From contig JABAQM010000001.1 in assembly GCA_019187105.1 (NCBI GenBank), forward strand, positions 1,364,001 to 1,428,000: 64,000 nucleotides of DNA. The letters are read 5' to 3'. Under the pieces are notes generated by a model. The model had not been told where the DNA came from. It ran no database searches and saw nothing but the letters and a program-made list of their open reading frames with translations. This document shows positions 1 to 8,222 of the stretch, piece after piece (position 1 is the first letter of the stretch; the number at the start of each line of letters is the position of its first letter). A program made the position numbers and the translations under genes. The DNA comes from Fimbriimonadaceae bacterium. Lineage in GTDB: Bacteria > Armatimonadota > Fimbriimonadia > Fimbriimonadales > Fimbriimonadaceae.

Positions 1-1
1 G

Positions 2-349
2 GGATGCCCGATCGGCAACCTGGCTCTGGAAGTCGCCAATTCGCATCCCCAAGCTCGTGAACGGCTGACCGAGAACTTCCGACAATGGGCCAATGAAATC
101 GAAAAGTGCCTTGAAGCAGCAAGTGGCCGGCTACCGGAAGAAATCAACCGCGGTCGCCTAGCCGACTACGTGCTTGCAGTGATGGAGGGCGCAATCATGC
201 TGGCGAGGACCTACCGGAACCTTGAGCCGTATGACAACGCAATCGAGCACGTGCGGGACTACTTCGATCGATTGATCAAGGATGGCACGGACTGGTCCGT
301 TCAAGTCAGAGCAAGAAATAGTGGCTACGGCGAACTTCGCTATGAATAA
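2..349 (+). CDS. TetR/AcrR-family regulator, C-terminal part (5' end outside window)
   Basis: The reading frame is open from base 2 to a TAA at 347-349, giving about 115 residues. It starts GCPIGNLALE and continues through an all-helical stretch ending YDNAIEHVRDYFDRLI. This is the pattern of the ligand-binding domain of TetR/AcrR regulators of the LmrA/YxaF type, where a G-C-x-x-G-N motif opens the C-terminal domain. The DNA-binding helix-turn-helix lies upstream of the window, so operator and ligand cannot be guessed. The YHS-domain gene begins 15 bases downstream behind a strong AGGAGG, so the two are probably co-transcribed. Family assignment is fairly sure; specific function is unknown. 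Confidence 0.8.
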   Translation, partial: GCPIGNLALEVANSHPQARERLTENFRQWANEIEKCLEAASGRLPEEINRGRLADYVLAVMEGAIMLARTYRNLEPYDNAIEHVRDYFDRLIKDGTDWSVQVRARNSGYGELRYE

Positions 350-364
350 CAGGAGGAATGACAA

Positions 365-1384
365 TTGACGGCGATGATAGCGATGATCTTGGTTCAGGGC
401 CAAGCCGTTTTGGTGTTAAAGGGACTCGATCCCATCGACCTGGTCGCGGGCAAAGAGGTTCTCGGTAAGCAGGAGCTTTCGGCAACCTATCTTCGGCACG
501 AATACCGATTCAGCTCGAAGGCTCACGTCGACGAGTTTCGAAGGAACCCAGTCAAGTACGCCGTCCAGGACGGTGGCGCTTGTGGAAAGATGGGGGCGTT
601 GACCGGTAAGGGGAGCCCGGATCGGTTCGCAGTCGTGCGAGGGAAGATCTACCTCTTCGCTTCGGATCGTTGCCGATCGGTCATGCTTGCGAGTCAGGAC
701 AGTTACTTTGCTGAGCTTCGAAAACCGCCACGAGCTTCGCTTAACGAGCGAAATCAGGCAGCGACGACCTATGCCTCCATGGTGAAGGCACATGGTGGAG
801 CAGCGGTCAGCAGCAGCAAGTTCATTGGTTGGGTCTATGAAACGGCCTACAAGGACGACGGCAAAAACAAAATCTGGCTAACCCACTTTGCGCTTGCGGG
901 CCGCGACAAGTTTGCCCAATGGGAAAGCTGGGACTTAGGGCGTGCCTTTTTCGTCGTAGACGGTCACAGGGACGCAGAGGGATACCCCAATGATTTCTAC
1001 GGCATCCACCCCCGAGAGCGCAGGGCCTTGACAGCCCTTTTCGCTCGGCACCCGGCCGGAATCCTTCGGGGACTGGCCGGGACTCCCGTTGCGCCACTCA
1101 AGGACGGCCTTACACTGGTAAGGGATGACATCGTTTTGGACGTTCACCTCGATGCCAAAACCCGGCGAATCACTCAAGTCGCATTTCGCGACCGTCATGC
1201 CGGCCCCGTGTCCGATGTGATCATCGAGTACAGCGACTATGAGGAGGTTAACGGGATCTGGCTACCCATGAAGAGCCGGCATCAGATCAACGGCGGCGAA
1301 TGGTCCGCGCCCAAGGTTGTTGCGCGCTACACGGTCGATGACGCCACTCCCCAGCCGCTCTTGGACGCCTTCGGGAGACGATAA
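365..1384 (+). CDS. YHS-domain protein, tandem YHS-like halves plus C-terminal domain
   Basis: 339 residues. The TTG start at 365 is chosen because AGGAGG (351-356) sits 8 bases upstream; the nearby ATG at 358 is in another frame. Residues about 20-115 hold two YHS-like units: GLDPIDLVAGKEVLG...YRFSSKAHVDEFRRNPVKY, then a Cys-Gly-Lys-Met motif and a second Y-L-F-A-S-D-x-C unit. YHS domains are small, often metal-associated modules. The remaining 220 residues have alternating beta-rich stretches with no motif I recognise; the end (IEYSDYEEVNGIWLPMKSRH) resembles the beta-strand repeats of periplasmic lipoprotein-carrier-like folds, a weak resemblance only. The N-terminus is short and hydrophobic (IAMILVQGQAVLVL) and could be a poor signal peptide. 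Probably in one unit with the TetR gene upstream. Confidence 0.7.
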   Translation: MTAMIAMILVQGQAVLVLKGLDPIDLVAGKEVLGKQELSATYLRHEYRFSSKAHVDEFRRNPVKYAVQDGGACGKMGALTGKGSPDRFAVVRGKIYLFASDRCRSVMLASQDSYFAELRKPPRASLNERNQAATTYASMVKAHGGAAVSSSKFIGWVYETAYKDDGKNKIWLTHFALAGRDKFAQWESWDLGRAFFVVDGHRDAEGYPNDFYGIHPRERRALTALFARHPAGILRGLAGTPVAPLKDGLTLVRDDIVLDVHLDAKTRRITQVAFRDRHAGPVSDVIIEYSDYEEVNGIWLPMKSRHQINGGEWSAPKVVARYTVDDATPQPLLDAFGRR

Positions 1385-1398
1385 CCAGGAAATGAAGA

Positions 1399-1428
1399 GG
1401 GCTCCTTCGCCTCACGGCGGAGGAGCTC
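1399..1428. terminator. Bidirectional hairpin between convergent genes
   Basis: A 13-bp stem (1399-1411 with 1416-1428, two G-T pairs) with loop TCAC lies between the convergent YHS gene and the last gene of the secretion operon. Read on the minus strand the stem is followed by TCTTCATTTCC, a weak T-rich tail, so it is most likely the terminator of the long minus-strand operon. On the plus strand the tail is less T-rich. Confidence 0.65.
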
Positions 1429-1448
1429 GTTACTGTCGTGCCTAGGCC

Positions 1449-2159
1449 TTATCGGCCGATTCCGCCGCCACCGCCGCGGGGTTGCTCGGTTGCCTTAAAG
1501 GGCTTGCCACCCATGGTCTTCAGCTTGGCTGCCTGATCGGCAGTGAGAACCTTGCCAAGCTCGGTGTTCATGGTTTCGCTGTTCTTGGTCTGGATCTCGC
1601 GCATTTGGTCGCGGTCGATCTCCTGATTGCGCATTCGCTCCATTAGGCTCTGCATGGCTTCCTGCTGCTTGGTTTGAAGATCCTTAACCTTGGTCTTCTG
1701 CTCAGCCGAGAAGCCCAGTTCGGTCTGTACCTTTTCATCCAGGATGGCGCGGTTGCCGTTGAGCTGGACCCAAATCTCTCGGATGCGCTTGTTCTGCTCT
1801 TCAGTGAGAATTGCGGCAACTGCCTTGTCGTTCTTCTCCTGCATCTCGCGGAACTGCTTCATCATCTCTTCTCGGTCGCCGCCACCACCGCGCATGTTCT
1901 CCATGTTCGCGCGCATTTCTTCCTGCTGCTTTTCGCGCAGGGCGGTGAGCTTGCTCTTCTGATCGGCGGTGAGGTTTAGGTCGGCCTGAACGTCGGTTCG
2001 GTTGACGAGCGCCAGCGGAGTTCCGCCACGGCCCTGCATGCCACGCATGCCAAATCCGCCGCCACGACCACCGCGACCGCCGCCCTGATCCTGGGCGAAC
2101 GCTACGGCTCCGAGAACCAGAACCGCGCTAACGACGAGTGCTTTAAGTGTGTTTTTCAA
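1449..2159 (-). CDS. Spy/CpxP-like periplasmic LTxxQ-repeat protein
   Basis: 236 residues with a clear signal peptide (MKNTLKALVVSAVLVLGAVAFAQ). A Gly/Arg-rich linker (GGGRGGRGGGFGMRG) follows, then about four helical units each opening with an LTxxQ-type motif (LTADQKSKL, LTEEQNKRI, FSAEQKTKV, LTADQAAKL) and rich in Glu, Gln, Arg and Met. LTxxQ repeats are the signature of Spy/CpxP periplasmic chaperone-like proteins; the fold is inferred from that. The C-terminus is again Gly-rich. It lies one base after the secretin gene and is the last gene of the type II secretion operon, so a role in periplasmic handling of secretin or substrates is possible, but there is no direct evidence. Confidence 0.75.
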   Translation of the reverse strand: MKNTLKALVVSAVLVLGAVAFAQDQGGGRGGRGGGFGMRGMQGRGGTPLALVNRTDVQADLNLTADQKSKLTALREKQQEEMRANMENMRGGGGDREEMMKQFREMQEKNDKAVAAILTEEQNKRIREIWVQLNGNRAILDEKVQTELGFSAEQKTKVKDLQTKQQEAMQSLMERMRNQEIDRDQMREIQTKNSETMNTELGKVLTADQAAKLKTMGGKPFKATEQPRGGGGGIGR

Positions 2160-2160
2160 T

Positions 2161-4563
2161 TTACTTACCTCCTTCTTTGTCCTTGTCGACTTTCTCTTCC
2201 TTCTTCGAATCCTTGATGACGCGCTTCAGTTGATCCTGAGTTGGTTTGGACAGTCGCGTTCGCTGCTCCTCCGTCATCTTCGCAGCATCTTCCGGGTTCT
2301 TGACCACGCGCGGCGTCAGGAAAACCAAGAGCTCGGTTTTCTGATTCGTGCGATCGGTGGAACGGAAGATCTGCCCGAGAAGGGGAAGGTCGCCAAGGAT
2401 AGGAATCTTCTTAACGGTCGAGGAGACCGTACTTCGAATAATGCCGCCCAGGATGATCGTCTCACCATCCTTAACCGCAACTGTGGTGTCCGCCTGACGC
2501 TGGTTAACGATCGGGGCATTGAAGCTGGTGAACCCCTGAAGATCGTTCGCCGTTTGACTGACGTCCATCGTCACGTAGCCGCCTGCGGTGATGCGGGGGG
2601 TAACCGTCAATACGATGCCGACATCCTCGAAGTCGTAGTTGAACGTGAGGTTGCCGTTGGCGTCTTCCCGTTGGCTGACAACGAACGGTACGCGCTGGCT
2701 AATGTTGATTTGCGCCTCGACGTTGTTGCTCGTGAAAATCCGCGGTGTCGACAGGACGTTGAACTTCGTGTCGGTCTTCATCGCATTGACGAAGGCGGTG
2801 ACATTCGCGGTGTTTAACGTGTATCGGAAACCCTGGGGCAAAGTCGTGCCTTGTCGCAGGCCAAAGTCCTGGTTCCCCTGAGCGGTTCCGCCCGCTTGAT
2901 CGAATGGACGCGCCTCAAGGAACTGCCATTCAATGCCGAGCTTCGACTGCGCATCGAGGGACGCCTCAACGATGATCGTCTCGATCATCACCTGCTCCGG
3001 AATCTTGTCCAGCTGGGCAAGAATCTGCCTGAGCAATTCGGCATTTTCCGGAGTGGTGACCACGATGATGCTGTTCGTGTTCTGATCCGGAATGACCGTA
3101 ATCTGGTTCGTGAGGTCTTGAACCTGGATGAGGCGGCCACTCGCATCGCGGCCGGTTGCGCCCTGGTTTTGCCGGTTCTGCTGCTGTTGTTGCTGACCGC
3201 CGCCGAAGAACTGGGCGATCTGGTCTTGGACGTCGATCGACGTTGCGAGGTCTCCGGAATCGGCGTTCGGGTCGGACAAGGCGAGAACCATCTCATCGGG
3301 TGTCAGCGACGATTGGGTTCCCCCACCGCCCTGCAACGGGTTCGTCCGGTTCTGGTTGTTGCGATTTTGGTTGTTGCGGTTCTGGTTGTTGCGGTTGGCC
3401 GTACCGGTGTTTCCGCCACCACCGCGAGTTCCTTGCCTCGTGCCGAATGCCTGTTGGAACAGCGTTGAAATCTGGTCCGCGCGAGCGTTTTCAAGCGGGA
3501 ACACGAAGGTGGTCGCTTCCAACTTCACCTCGGTGTCCAGTTCCTTGATGACCGTTTCCACGAGCGACTGATTGGTATCCGTCGTGGTCACGATCAATGA
3601 GTTCGTCCGAAGCTCCGCCACGACCGATCCAGCCGCCTGGTTGTTGCGATTCTGGTTGCCGCCAAACGGGAAGAAGCTGAATTGCCGGTCAACCGGTTGA
3701 TTGGCATTGGCGCCACCGCGGCCACGCGGGACGTTCGACTGTAAGACGTTCTGGACCACAGGTTGAAGCAGGTCGGCGCCGGCATAGACCAGCTTGTACA
3801 CCTTCGACTTCATCGGGGTATCCGATTCCTTGTCGATCTGCTTCAGCAGGTCCGAAATCTGGCTGTGGGTCGACTTTGGAGCGTTAACGATGACCGTGTT
3901 GCTGTATTCGTCTGCCGATGCCCGTACCGTGGGCTGGCTGCCAAGGGAGAATCCGCCTCCCGGCTGACGGCCGCCCCGACCACCGAAGTTGCCACCGCCG
4001 AAGTTGCCCCGATTGAAGTTGCCGAACGGATTGTTCTGCTGGTTGAAGACATCGTTAATGACCCTGGCAACTTGGCTCGCGTTGGCGAATTCCAAGTCGT
4101 AGACCTTCAGCTCCGTATTCGAGTTTCCGCCGCCAAAGGCCTGCATCATCGCAGCAATGTCTTCGCTCGATCCGCCTCTGGACGATCCGCCTCGGCCTCC
4201 TTGCTGCTGCTTCTGGCGAATCAGGAGCAGGTTGCCTTCCTTTCGCATCTCGAAATTCCGCACGGAGAGCGCGGCATTGAGGATCTCGAACGCTTCATTC
4301 AGCGGCACCTGCTTGGCACTCGTCAAGGTGATCGGCTGGGTCAGGCTGGGGTCCTTGATGATCGTGATGCCGCTTGTCTTCGTGAACAGCGAAATCACCA
4401 TGTCGATGTTCGCGTTTCGAAAGTCCAGCTTCATCTTCTTCTTGGGAAGCTTGAACTGCGTCCACGCTTGGCGCGGCGCGCTCCCTCCGCCATCATCGAA
4501 CTGGGCGAAGGCGCCCAAGGAAAGGGTTGCGACCAGGGCAAATACGATCAGCTTGTTGTTCAT
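2161..4563 (-). CDS. gspD: Type II secretion outer-membrane secretin GspD
   Basis: 800 residues, signal peptide MNNKLIVFALVATLSLGAFAQ. Residues about 40-120 form the N0 domain (MKLDFRNANIDMVISLF). N1-N3-type repeats follow (LKVYDLEFANASQVARVIND; SKVYKLVYAGADLLQPVV; ATTFVFPLENARADQISTLF), each interrupted by Gly/Arg/Asn/Gln-rich inserts. The secretin core lies near residues 560-760, with VPFVVSQ, GIVLTVTPRI and the hallmark DGETIILGGI...VPILGDLP-type segment (here KKIPILGDLPLLGQIF). It forms the multimeric outer-membrane pore through which folded substrates leave the periplasm. It overlaps the PilP/GspC-like gene by 4 bases (ATGA). The low-complexity inserts (RGG-like, NQN repeats, a Q6 run) make it longer than typical GspD. 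Confidence 0.95.
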   Translation of the reverse strand: MNNKLIVFALVATLSLGAFAQFDDGGGSAPRQAWTQFKLPKKKMKLDFRNANIDMVISLFTKTSGITIIKDPSLTQPITLTSAKQVPLNEAFEILNAALSVRNFEMRKEGNLLLIRQKQQQGGRGGSSRGGSSEDIAAMMQAFGGGNSNTELKVYDLEFANASQVARVINDVFNQQNNPFGNFNRGNFGGGNFGGRGGRQPGGGFSLGSQPTVRASADEYSNTVIVNAPKSTHSQISDLLKQIDKESDTPMKSKVYKLVYAGADLLQPVVQNVLQSNVPRGRGGANANQPVDRQFSFFPFGGNQNRNNQAAGSVVAELRTNSLIVTTTDTNQSLVETVIKELDTEVKLEATTFVFPLENARADQISTLFQQAFGTRQGTRGGGGNTGTANRNNQNRNNQNRNNQNRTNPLQGGGGTQSSLTPDEMVLALSDPNADSGDLATSIDVQDQIAQFFGGGQQQQQQNRQNQGATGRDASGRLIQVQDLTNQITVIPDQNTNSIIVVTTPENAELLRQILAQLDKIPEQVMIETIIVEASLDAQSKLGIEWQFLEARPFDQAGGTAQGNQDFGLRQGTTLPQGFRYTLNTANVTAFVNAMKTDTKFNVLSTPRIFTSNNVEAQINISQRVPFVVSQREDANGNLTFNYDFEDVGIVLTVTPRITAGGYVTMDVSQTANDLQGFTSFNAPIVNQRQADTTVAVKDGETIILGGIIRSTVSSTVKKIPILGDLPLLGQIFRSTDRTNQKTELLVFLTPRVVKNPEDAAKMTEEQRTRLSKPTQDQLKRVIKDSKKEEKVDKDKEGGK
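3350..3394. repeat. 15-bp tandem repeat inside gspD (3 copies)
   Basis: Three consecutive 15-base units of the form TTYTGGTTGTTGCGR (3350-3364, 3365-3379, 3380-3394) differ only at the third base and at the final base. On the coding (minus) strand they encode an Asn-Asn-Gln-Asn-Arg repeat in a linker ahead of a later secretin N domain. The copy number could vary by slippage without breaking the frame. Confidence 0.85.
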
Positions 4564-5255
4564 TGTCCTTCCACCGATGGCGAGATGATAATCGGCGGCA
4601 TTCCACCGCCCTGCGGCATCGGCATCGCCGAATCAGGGCTCATGGAGAAGCTTCCGGGGCTCATGGTCATCATGTCCCTTCCCCGCCGAATGTCGCCCTG
4701 AAGGTTTTGTGGGACGTTCGGCCGGAGCGGAGTCGACGAATTGGTGCGAGAGTTCGGGAGGTCGTTAACGACGGAAAAGGTTTTGGTGCCGCTGGGACCC
4801 CGCATCACCACGCTATCCGGATAGATGCTGACGACGGCGGCACTCTTCCAGCGCTCGCCCGACTTCAAAAACACGCCTTCTCCGGTAGTCCGGTTCTCCA
4901 GCAGAGCCATCGCCACTCCGTCGATCTCAGCGCTGCCCGTATAGATCCACCCGGCGACGCCCCCGGTGAAATCCGTCGGCAAACCGTTCGCCGATCCTTC
5001 GCCAGAGCCGAAACCGCCAGATTTACGAGCAACTATAGGTTGAAACGCGTTTTTGAACGTGATGTTCACCGGAGCGAACTGGGCTTTACGGTCCTCATCG
5101 GTGAATGCGGATGCCTTTTTGGAGGTCGACACCTTCCTGGTTGCCACCTTTGGCACCACGTTCGGCTTTTTTGCCTCTCCCTCGGTCGCCATATAGCCTA
5201 TCCCTCCCACCGCGAGGACTCCCACCCAGAAAATTGGTTTCTTCAATATGCTCAT
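4560..5255 (-). CDS. PilP/GspC-like inner-membrane clamp protein
   Basis: 231 residues with one N-terminal membrane segment (IFWVGVLAVGGIGYMA), then a basic linker and a small beta domain around residues 85-165 (GWIYTGSAEIDGVAMALLENRTTGEGVFLKSGERW...VVMRGPSGTKTF). That pattern, with a 'display value / set value / generate prompt-like' two-sheet repeat ending in a short hydrophobic strand, resembles the homology region of GspC or PilP, which links the inner-membrane platform to the secretin N0 domain. The last 50 residues are Met/Pro-rich and disordered. It overlaps the genes on both sides by 4 bases, between the PilO-like gene and gspD, the position expected for PilP/GspC. Assignment rests on position and fold pattern more than on motif identity. 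Confidence 0.6.
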   Translation of the reverse strand: MSILKKPIFWVGVLAVGGIGYMATEGEAKKPNVVPKVATRKVSTSKKASAFTDEDRKAQFAPVNITFKNAFQPIVARKSGGFGSGEGSANGLPTDFTGGVAGWIYTGSAEIDGVAMALLENRTTGEGVFLKSGERWKSAAVVSIYPDSVVMRGPSGTKTFSVVNDLPNSRTNSSTPLRPNVPQNLQGDIRRGRDMMTMSPGSFSMSPDSAMPMPQGGGMPPIIISPSVEGQ

Positions 5256-5770
5256 GATTTCTTGCTCTCTCCCTCGCGATAGGCAACCAAACCTATGGTT
5301 GCATTGACGTGATCGCTCGCCCCGTCCGCTGAGGCCACCTGAACTAGGTTTACGGCGAGCTTCGTTCCCTTGGTTTCCATTGCCTGGAGAAAGCGAACCA
5401 CGTCGGGGAAACTGCCCTCCACAGAGAGTTGATACGGCAGCATCGTCAGATTTCCGTTGGGCTGCGGGCGCTGGGGCCGGAATGCCGCAACCTTCAGGTT
5501 GCGACCGTTCGCCATCTTCGTCGCGAATGCCATGGCGTGCGCGCTGATCTCATCCGCATCCAGTGCCCAAATCATCGGTTGATTCTTAGCTTTGGCTGCG
5601 CTGACCTGGTCTCTTAGCTTCCGTATTTCGCCGAGCATCGTGTTTTCCTGGATCGCGTATCGCGCCGCGCTCCCTGCCTTCGGCTTCGGCAGCAGGAGAT
5701 CTGCGACCACGACCAAGCCGCCGACAACAACGGCGGCGATACAAATTTGACGCCAGTTTCGCTCGGTCAT
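5252..5770 (-). CDS. PilO/GspM-like platform protein
   Basis: 172 residues: short cytoplasmic N-terminus, one membrane helix (CIAAVVVGGLVVVADLLL), a coiled-coil stretch (ENTMLGEIRKLRDQVSAAKAK) and a ferredoxin-like alpha/beta domain (YQLSVEGSFPDVVRFLQAME). The sequence 'L-x-V-E-G-x-F-x-x-V-x-x-F-L-x-x-M-E' is typical of PilO and of GspM equivalents, which pair with PilN/GspL to form the periplasmic platform. It sits directly behind the GspL/PilMN gene with a 4-base overlap, as in type IV pilus and type II secretion loci. Confidence 0.75.
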   Translation of the reverse strand: MTERNWRQICIAAVVVGGLVVVADLLLPKPKAGSAARYAIQENTMLGEIRKLRDQVSAAKAKNQPMIWALDADEISAHAMAFATKMANGRNLKVAAFRPQRPQPNGNLTMLPYQLSVEGSFPDVVRFLQAMETKGTKLAVNLVQVASADGASDHVNATIGLVAYREGESKKS

Positions 5771-7026
5771 CGACGCTTGTTTTCCTCCACTACCAGCGGT
5801 AAGTTGCCAATAACGTGAGCCGTGATCGAAAACTGAACAACGTTGGTGCCCTCGATGACGGCGTTGTTTGCGAAGGCTAGCTTGACGTCCCGGAAGCGAT
5901 CGAGGGCCGAGAGTTTCTCCAGGAATACCGCCACCGCTTCGCTGTTCATCGCCGTTCCTCGCATCGTCAGCGGCTTACCCCTCTCGATGGTGAAGCCAGT
6001 CATCCAAACGCCGTCAGGAGTCAACGCCGCCACGATCGCGGCGACGTCCACCATCCGCTGCTTGGGTTCAAAGCCTAACGCCAGCACTGACGCATTCCCA
6101 GCCAATTGGTTCAGCTTGCTTGTTGCCTGGGCCTTGGATGCTTTCAGGCTGGCCAGTTTCTTCTGCCAAGCGGCATCCTTCTTGGCGACCTCTTGGGTCT
6201 CCAGCCATCGGCTCGTCCAGACGATAGCAGCGAGCGTGATCACCGCAAACCATAGCCAGAAGGCATAGCGCTTGTATCGATCGACGCGCCTATGCTCCCG
6301 GCGAGTGACCACTTCGGGCAATTCCAGATTGACCGGCCATGGACCTGTTGCGAGCGCTTCCAAGCCGCTTTCGACGGATGCAAACTCGGCGCCGTCGATC
6401 TGCAGACCACCAAGCGCAAGCGAGGGTCCGCATGGCAGCTTTGCGACCGAAAAGCTCCGGCAGACCTCATCGGCAATAGAGTCGGTGGATCCCGCCGGAA
6501 CCACCCGCGAGGCTCTAAGCACACCACCAGACCAGATATCAATTGCAAATCCTTCCGGCACCGCTTCGACCACCGCCAGACTCGTGGCGCCAAGCTGCCG
6601 CACCCGTTGGCCGTTGCCCATTGCACTGGGCACGACGACCTCAGTCTCGATGCCTTCTGCCTCCAACTGCGCGATCGCTTGACGCAGGTGCTCGGACTTG
6701 ACCGCGCAAACCACTGCCAGCCTGCCCTCGGTATTGACGTCGTCGGCCAGCATGAAGTCGACCGATGCTTCCTCGGGCTGGATGGGAAGCAACGATCCCA
6801 ATTGGATCGTGAGAATCTTGGAGACTTCTTCTTTGGTGGCGTTCGGCAGCCGTACTGCCCGGACCAGCACAGAACGATGGGAAAGAGCGAGGACGACCCG
6901 CGTGCCCGTGATGACGTGACGAACGTCGGAGACGGACTTGCCAGTCCAGACCTTCTTCGTCGCCGGGTCGAAAACCCGAACGCTGTGCGGCGACCATTCG
7001 AGAACGGGGAGTATCGGTATTTGCAT
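5767..7026 (-). CDS. gspL: GspL-type PilM-PilN fusion protein
   Basis: 419 residues. Residues 1-240 resemble the actin-like cytoplasmic PilM/GspL domain (MQIPILPVLEWSPHSVRVFD; RVVLALSHRSVLVRAVRLP; Q-L-x-x-L-L-P-x-x-P-E-E near residue 75-87), although the nucleotide-binding residues look poorly conserved. A single membrane helix lies at about 255-272 (AFWLWFAVITLAAIVW). The C-terminal 140 residues are PilN-like: a coiled coil followed by a ferredoxin-like domain (GVWMTGFTIERGKPLTMRGTA, SEAVAVFLEKLSALDRF). In PilM/PilN systems these are two proteins; here, as in GspL, they are one. It links the GspE ATPase to the periplasmic platform. It starts at the last base of the GspK stop region (one-base overlap). 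Confidence 0.8.
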   Translation of the reverse strand: MQIPILPVLEWSPHSVRVFDPATKKVWTGKSVSDVRHVITGTRVVLALSHRSVLVRAVRLPNATKEEVSKILTIQLGSLLPIQPEEASVDFMLADDVNTEGRLAVVCAVKSEHLRQAIAQLEAEGIETEVVVPSAMGNGQRVRQLGATSLAVVEAVPEGFAIDIWSGGVLRASRVVPAGSTDSIADEVCRSFSVAKLPCGPSLALGGLQIDGAEFASVESGLEALATGPWPVNLELPEVVTRREHRRVDRYKRYAFWLWFAVITLAAIVWTSRWLETQEVAKKDAAWQKKLASLKASKAQATSKLNQLAGNASVLALGFEPKQRMVDVAAIVAALTPDGVWMTGFTIERGKPLTMRGTAMNSEAVAVFLEKLSALDRFRDVKLAFANNAVIEGTNVVQFSITAHVIGNLPLVVEENKRR

Positions 7027-8222
7027 CAGCTTCCTAGCGTTATGTCTCCCGTCGGGTCATCTGCCCATCCCCAAAGCACCCGCATATCGGATTCCAAGGG
7101 CGTCAGCACTTTGAGAATGCGGGGCCGATCTGCCGCCACGCGAACGACAACTTCCAGGGGGTAGCGGACCGCACCGCTGAAGCCCTCGATTCTCACCAAA
7201 AACACGTCGGTCTGGACGCTAAAGCGATCGACGGTCGCAGCCAACGTTTGCAAGGTGATGCCAGGCACCTGCAGCAACTCGCCAAGGTTCTGGAATCCGG
7301 CCGCTTGACGGCTGATGATCGCATCGGCGACATCCGGGGTGATCTCCGGGATCGTCGTCAATGCCTCCAAGCTCGCCGTATTGATGTTGAGTTTGCCCTC
7401 GGTTCGGGGCTGCGCGCCGACCTGATAGTTGTTGACGAGGACGGTTGCAGCCTGATTGGTCATTCCCACCACCCGAAGAACGTCCCCAAGGTTCGTAAAC
7501 TGGCCTTGGTTTCGACGAGCGATGATCGCAGCAGCCAGTTGAGGAGGAATTCCCGCCTGCTGAAGTTGCTGCTGAGTAACCGCATTTATGTTCTGGCCCG
7601 AGCTAGGGGAATAAGAATCCACCGTGGCGACGGAAGCGATCGGGATTGCGGTGACTCCGCTTGAATTCGCCTGCTCTGGCGACTGCATCAGCGTGGCGGC
7701 GTCAAAGCCTTTGACCTGCATCAGCTCGTCGAGACTGTCCAGGCGCCGCAGCTTCGCATTATAAGGATTCTCAAGGGTGTTGTAATACTCGTCTTTGGCG
7801 CCCTCGGTTCGGGGGGCGAGTCCATCTTCCCTCCAGTCGAGCAGGCTGTCGACTTGCTCCGTGGTGAGCCCCATGTTTAGGAGCTGCTGTTCGGTCGCGG
7901 TATTAAGGTTGACGAGACCGGCCGCATCGACGATTTGCATTCGAAACGACGCCTGGCCGGATAGGTACCGGTCGCTGGCTTCATTGCCGATCCCAAACCA
8001 CTCGTCCAGTTGGGTTGCCGGACCAGGAGCCTGCCGCTGAAGTATCGACAAGGCGTACGCGATGCCCGATTCGGCGGCGATTTTTGCCTTCAGCTTGTCG
8101 GTCCGTCCAATCGTGGCGCGAGCATCCGCATTCACTCCTGCCACGATCGTTGCGAGCATCGCCAGCAGAATCGCCAAGACCGCGATCGTCAGCACCATCA
8201 CACCACCGCGGCGCCGTCTCAA
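7026..8222 (-). CDS. gspK: Type II secretion minor pseudopilin GspK
   Basis: 398 residues. The N-terminus is a prepilin leader followed by a hydrophobic helix (RRRGG / VMVLTIAVLAILLAMLATIVAG), which lacks the usual Glu at position 5, as is known for GspK. The body holds several helix-hairpin-helix-like units (LVNLNTATEQQLLNMGLT; INAVTQQQLQQAGIPPQLA; INTASLEALTTIPEITPDVADAI), the known build of GspK. The last 60 residues form a beta domain. GspK is thought to cap the pseudopilus tip together with GspI and GspJ, whose genes lie directly upstream (4-base overlap with gspJ). Confidence 0.9.
   Translation of the reverse strand: MRRRRGGVMVLTIAVLAILLAMLATIVAGVNADARATIGRTDKLKAKIAAESGIAYALSILQRQAPGPATQLDEWFGIGNEASDRYLSGQASFRMQIVDAAGLVNLNTATEQQLLNMGLTTEQVDSLLDWREDGLAPRTEGAKDEYYNTLENPYNAKLRRLDSLDELMQVKGFDAATLMQSPEQANSSGVTAIPIASVATVDSYSPSSGQNINAVTQQQLQQAGIPPQLAAAIIARRNQGQFTNLGDVLRVVGMTNQAATVLVNNYQVGAQPRTEGKLNINTASLEALTTIPEITPDVADAIISRQAAGFQNLGELLQVPGITLQTLAATVDRFSVQTDVFLVRIEGFSGAVRYPLEVVVRVAADRPRILKVLTPLESDMRVLWGWADDPTGDITLGS

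Noticed and set aside
3350-3394. CRISPR-like short repeats
   Set aside because: The 15-bp units are directly tandem, without spacers, and code for a regular peptide repeat inside gspD.
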